Assembly: GCA_025056835.1 (NCBI GenBank)
Contig: JANWVS010000043.1
Coordinates: 1-9,341 of the forward strand
DNA: 9,341 nt
Source: Gemmataceae bacterium
Lineage (GTDB): Bacteria; Planctomycetota; Planctomycetia; Gemmatales; Gemmataceae
Direction: 5' to 3'
Under the pieces are notes generated by a model that did not search any database, was not told the origin of the DNA, and saw only the letters and a program-made list of their open reading frames with translations. Of this stretch, positions 7,139 to 9,341 are shown piece after piece; the stretch's first letter is position 1; every line of letters starts with the position of its first letter. A program made the translations under genes and the position numbers.

Positions 7139-8355
7139 CGTACGGCGGGTAGTAGGCCGCTGCTCAGCAGTTCGTCCAAGGTCGCTTGGTTGACCTCAAT
7201 CGACAACAACACACTGGTCTCGCGTTGCTCGAGATCGAAAGTCTGGCTGACTTCGCCGAGCAGTTTGCCGAGTTTGCCGGCATGGTTTGGGTCGGCCAAT
7301 CCAGCAGCGAGTTCGAGCAACGCTTTGCCCCGGGAGATCCAGAGATTCAGCACGGCGCTGCGAAGCGCCGCGGCGTCGTTGATGTCGTGACAAGTGAAAC
7401 CAAGACTGAGCTTGATTTTCTGGTCGCCGCGCGCATCAAGCGAAAGGACGGTCCCCTTGCCGCGCTGCACCAAGGGTACCAGCGGTTTCGCCTCGGGAAC
7501 GAAGATGAGTGCCAGGCTCAGGTGTTTTTCGAGTTGACGCAATCGTTCTTTCATCGGAGGATCGAACTGAAGCGCCGCCCAAATAACAGAACCGCTGACC
7601 TGCTCCACTTGGCTGCGCAAGTCGGGATGAACCTGGGGATGCGTAGCCGACGACACGCGCTGGGCGAGTGCTTCGGACGACATCAATCCCAGCACGGCGA
7701 CGTTGTCGGAGGGAAAGGCCAAGGCAGCGTCCCGCCCGGCAATCGGCGCGCAAGCGAACACGGCCACGCCCTCATGTTGCTGCGGGGGGCCGGCGTCGGC
7801 CGCGTGCCGCAGCTTGGCAGCGTCGATGGGATGTTCCGTGCTCACGGCGCAGATCAGTGCCGCCGAAAGGTCGCTGCTGCCGGCCACCAGGGCACGGTCG
7901 GCGTCGGCGATCAGGTCATGCACCGCTGCCGGTATGGCCTCACTTTGGGCCAGCCAGCGCTTGAACTTATCCCACGCGAACTGCAAGTCGGGAGATTTGC
8001 GGACTTGTCCAAAATTGACGCCGACAATGATGTTGCTTTCCGGCGGGGCGAAGGCGAGCAGGTTGCGAGCCTGCTCTTGGTTGGCACGGGCGAGCGGATT
8101 GGGGTTCGCTGTTCGCAGGAACCCTGGCCAGAGAAACGCCGCAGCACTGAAGAGGGCGGCTCCGGCTGCGACGGCGCCCACGACCAGCCTTGCCGCTTTC
8201 GGCTTGAGTGCCGCTGCCGCCGGCGCCGCGCCCCTTGCCGCGTCGCTACCCGCCGTGAACTTGCTTCCACAGGTGGGGCACATCAATTCCACGCCCGGGG
8301 CGGCGCCGCTGCGCAAGGGCTTGCCGCACTTGGTACAGTTGATAAGCCTGCTCAT
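7135..8355 (-). CDS. Zinc-ribbon, single-pass membrane protein of unknown function
   Basis: I do not recognise a specific family. From the chosen ATG (8353-8355) the protein has 406 residues: an N-terminal zinc ribbon with Cys7, Cys10, Cys26 and Cys29 (INCTKCGKPL ... LMCPTCGSKF), an Ala-rich linker, one hydrophobic segment (about 55-76), and a C-terminal part of about 325 residues, predicted outside the cytoplasm. The latter includes FAPPESNIIVGVNFGQVRKS (102-121) and a later FPSDNVAVLGL stretch (214-224), a style common in uncharacterised planctomycete proteins. The frame stays open upstream to 8490, but those 45 residues lack any pattern and would overlap the preceding gene's end. The chosen start places the zinc ribbon at the extreme N-terminus, as usual for such proteins. 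No clear Shine-Dalgarno is seen. It follows the YdjY lipoprotein gene by 77 bases on the same strand and may share its transcript. Its stop overlaps that of the RND gene. Confidence 0.8.
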   Translation of the reverse strand: MSRLINCTKCGKPLRSGAAPGVELMCPTCGSKFTAGSDAARGAAPAAAALKPKAARLVVGAVAAGAALFSAAAFLWPGFLRTANPNPLARANQEQARNLLAFAPPESNIIVGVNFGQVRKSPDLQFAWDKFKRWLAQSEAIPAAVHDLIADADRALVAGSSDLSAALICAVSTEHPIDAAKLRHAADAGPPQQHEGVAVFACAPIAGRDAALAFPSDNVAVLGLMSSEALAQRVSSATHPQVHPDLRSQVEQVSGSVIWAALQFDPPMKERLRQLEKHLSLALIFVPEAKPLVPLVQRGKGTVLSLDARGDQKIKLSLGFTCHDINDAAALRSAVLNLWISRGKALLELAAGLADPNHAGKLGKLLGEVSQTFDLEQRETSVLLSIEVNQATLDELLSSGLLPAVR

Positions 8356-8370
8356 GAGAGTGCTACCCGC

Positions 8371-8393
8371 GGCTGCGCCATTCGGTGTCAGCC
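8371..8393. repeat. Inverted repeat between the lipoprotein gene and the zinc-ribbon gene
   Basis: GGCTG (8371-8375) pairs with CAGCC (8389-8393), and CGCC (8376-8379) with GGTG (8384-8387) through one wobble, around a four-base loop with one bulged T. On the - strand, which is the transcribed one here, the wobble becomes an A-C mismatch, so the hairpin is weaker. It sits 15 bases before the zinc-ribbon start codon and might affect its translation. There is no T-run, so it is not a classical terminator. Chance formation is possible. Confidence 0.22.
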
Positions 8394-8432
8394 ATCTCGC
8401 CGCTTCGGCCCGTCCACAGGATCGGGTTGCCT

Positions 8433-9188
8433 TCACGAGCCTTTTTTCTTCCCCTGGTCCTTGCCCACGACTGGCTCGAGGATCACCCAAACGCGCGTGT
8501 CAAGCGGCGGAATCCGCTCCGTAGCAGCTTCGAAGGCGAGATCGTCATTCCCTTGCGGGCTGGCGATCGGCAAGTCGAGCATCGCCGTCTCAAAATTCGA
8601 CACACATATGAGATCGCCTTGGTTGGCGGCGTAAAACGGTGGCTTGGTCTTGTCGAGCGGGTCTTGGAACAAGGTACTGCCGGCGAAGACCCAGTCGTAC
8701 TCGAGGTCCTTCTGCGTTTTAATGCTGCGAATCCAGCGCTGAGCCGGCAGACGTTGCAGTTTCTGATCGGCGTCATAGAACTCAACGTACACCTTGATCG
8801 TTGTGCCGCGGGCCGGCTCATACTTCGGCAAGAACTTGACCGGATTTCCCGGCTCGGCTCGCGCCGCCAACAGCGCCGTGTGGATGTCCTTGGCGTTGAC
8901 GTCGGCGGTCAGGATCGATTCGTGCTCCTTGGTATGTTTGCGGGTCAAGAATTGCTCGAGCTGGCCTTGCCGCAGGCAGACCTTGCTATCGATGAGCACA
9001 CGCCGCTGATCGCCTTGGATTTCGAGGTAGACATTGTTGCCGACCTTGAGTTTCTTTGCCTCGGCTGCGACAGGCTTTGCGGCCTTGTCGTGGTTCTTGC
9101 CGCTCAGCGGATCGTCGCCGGCGCACCCGCTGAGTGAGAGCAGCATTGCCCCCACCAAGGCAACGAACAAGCACGAGCCGTGTTTCAT
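8433..9188 (-). CDS. YdjY-family lipoprotein
   Basis: This is a predicted lipoprotein of 251 residues with a YdjY-type domain whose biochemical role is not established. The ATG at 9186-9188 gives a clear lipoprotein signal: Lys2-His3, a hydrophobic run, and the lipobox LSGC with Cys22 as the lipidated residue. An in-frame ATG at 9230 would bury this signal and overlap panD, so it is rejected. A short Asp/Lys/Ala-rich tether (24-48) leads to the domain. Its recognisable marks are EQFLTRKHTKEHESIL (78-93), IHTALL (102-107), EPGNPV (112-117), YDWVFAGS (164-171), YAANQGDLICVSNFETAMLD (186-205) and the closing IPPLDTRVWVILEP (226-239). The C-terminus is Lys-rich. It starts 4 bases after the panD stop, so it is probably cotranscribed with panD. 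The same domain ends the exported protein at 1744-3534. It is likely anchored in the envelope. Family call secure, function unknown. Confidence 0.88.
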   Translation of the reverse strand: MKHGSCLFVALVGAMLLSLSGCAGDDPLSGKNHDKAAKPVAAEAKKLKVGNNVYLEIQGDQRRVLIDSKVCLRQGQLEQFLTRKHTKEHESILTADVNAKDIHTALLAARAEPGNPVKFLPKYEPARGTTIKVYVEFYDADQKLQRLPAQRWIRSIKTQKDLEYDWVFAGSTLFQDPLDKTKPPFYAANQGDLICVSNFETAMLDLPIASPQGNDDLAFEAATERIPPLDTRVWVILEPVVGKDQGKKKGS

Positions 9189-9192
9189 GACG

Positions 9193-9341
9193 TTACCCCA
9201 TCGACTGCACCCGATTGCGATGATCCACAAATACCAACTTGGGGCGAAAGGTTTTAAGTTCCGCGGCCTCGACCAGGGTGAAGGTCGCCACGATGATCAG
9301 GTCATTCGGTTCCACCAACCGAGCAGCCGCCCCGTTGGCAC
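9193..9341 (-). CDS. panD: Aspartate 1-decarboxylase PanD, C-terminal 48 residues (5' part beyond window edge)
   Basis: PanD converts L-aspartate to beta-alanine and CO2 in the cytoplasm, feeding pantothenate and CoA synthesis. It is a small pyruvoyl enzyme made as a proenzyme that cleaves itself at a Gly-Ser bond; that site lies outside the window. The visible 48 residues read on the - strand from the window edge to TAA (9193-9195). They contain NGAAARL (2-8), EPNDLIIVATF (10-20) and FRPKLVFVD (31-39). This matches the end of the PanD family, where NGAAA is followed by a 'GD-(V/I)IIASF' strand and 'RP-V-(Y/F)' (as in E. coli NGAAAH..., VGDIVIIASF, WRPNVAYF). The C-terminus is shorter than in E. 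coli, as in many other bacteria. The YdjY lipoprotein start codon follows after only four bases, suggesting cotranscription and perhaps translational coupling. Confident despite truncation, because three separate conserved blocks match in order. Confidence 0.9.
   Translation of the reverse strand, partial: ANGAAARLVEPNDLIIVATFTLVEAAELKTFRPKLVFVDHRNRVQSMG

Noticed and set aside
8356..8490. In-frame N-terminal extension of the zinc-ribbon protein
   Set aside because: It would add 45 patternless residues before the zinc ribbon and overlap the end of the lipoprotein gene; the ATG at 8355 fits the family layout.
7186..8634. A 482-codon open frame on the + strand, longer than the gene opposite it
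   Set aside because: The - strand product has a zinc ribbon, a membrane helix and planctomycete-like blocks. The + frame gives low-complexity Arg/Gly/Ala-rich protein with no motif and runs across two - strand genes; it is an antisense shadow in GC-rich DNA.

Overview
The window looks like a piece of a GC-rich bacterial chromosome, most likely from a planctomycete (Pirellulales-like). This is an inference from content, not from a marker gene. Two proteins carry a YdjY-type domain in the form common in planctomycetes. One protein has the N-terminal zinc ribbon plus single membrane helix layout often seen there. Shine-Dalgarno sequences are mostly weak or absent, and codons mostly end in G or C. 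I saw no rRNA, tRNA, CRISPR array, insertion sequence, phage gene or long repeat. The gene content reads as ordinary chromosomal housekeeping and envelope functions.

Layout. On the + strand (1-7138) there are four genes: the 3' part of a MacB/LolD-type ABC transporter ATPase (1-634); pyrK, the electron-transfer subunit of dihydroorotate dehydrogenase (668-1510); a 596-residue exported protein combining an unrecognised N-terminal region, a jelly-roll-like domain and a C-terminal YdjY-like domain (1744-3534); and a large RND (AcrB/HAE1-type) inner-membrane pump (3602-7138). On the - strand (7135-9341), in transcription order, are the 3' end of panD (aspartate 1-decarboxylase, cut by the window edge), a YdjY-family lipoprotein whose ATG lies 4 bases after the panD stop, and a zinc-ribbon, membrane-anchored protein of unknown function. 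The two blocks converge, and the stop codons of the RND gene and the zinc-ribbon gene overlap in the tetranucleotide TTAG (7135-7138).

The genes do not form one pathway. PyrK (pyrimidine synthesis) and PanD (beta-alanine for pantothenate and CoA) are separate metabolic genes; the rest concern the cell envelope or are uncharacterised. Neither transporter has its usual partners here: the ABC ATPase's permease could lie upstream of the window, and no adaptor or outer-membrane channel gene flanks the RND pump.

The most unusual features are a Trp-rich, membrane-like insertion of roughly 100 residues in the cytoplasmic TM6-TM7 linker of the RND pump, and two diverged YdjY-type proteins within 6 kb on opposite strands. 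I found no convincing evidence of a wholly new multi-gene system.
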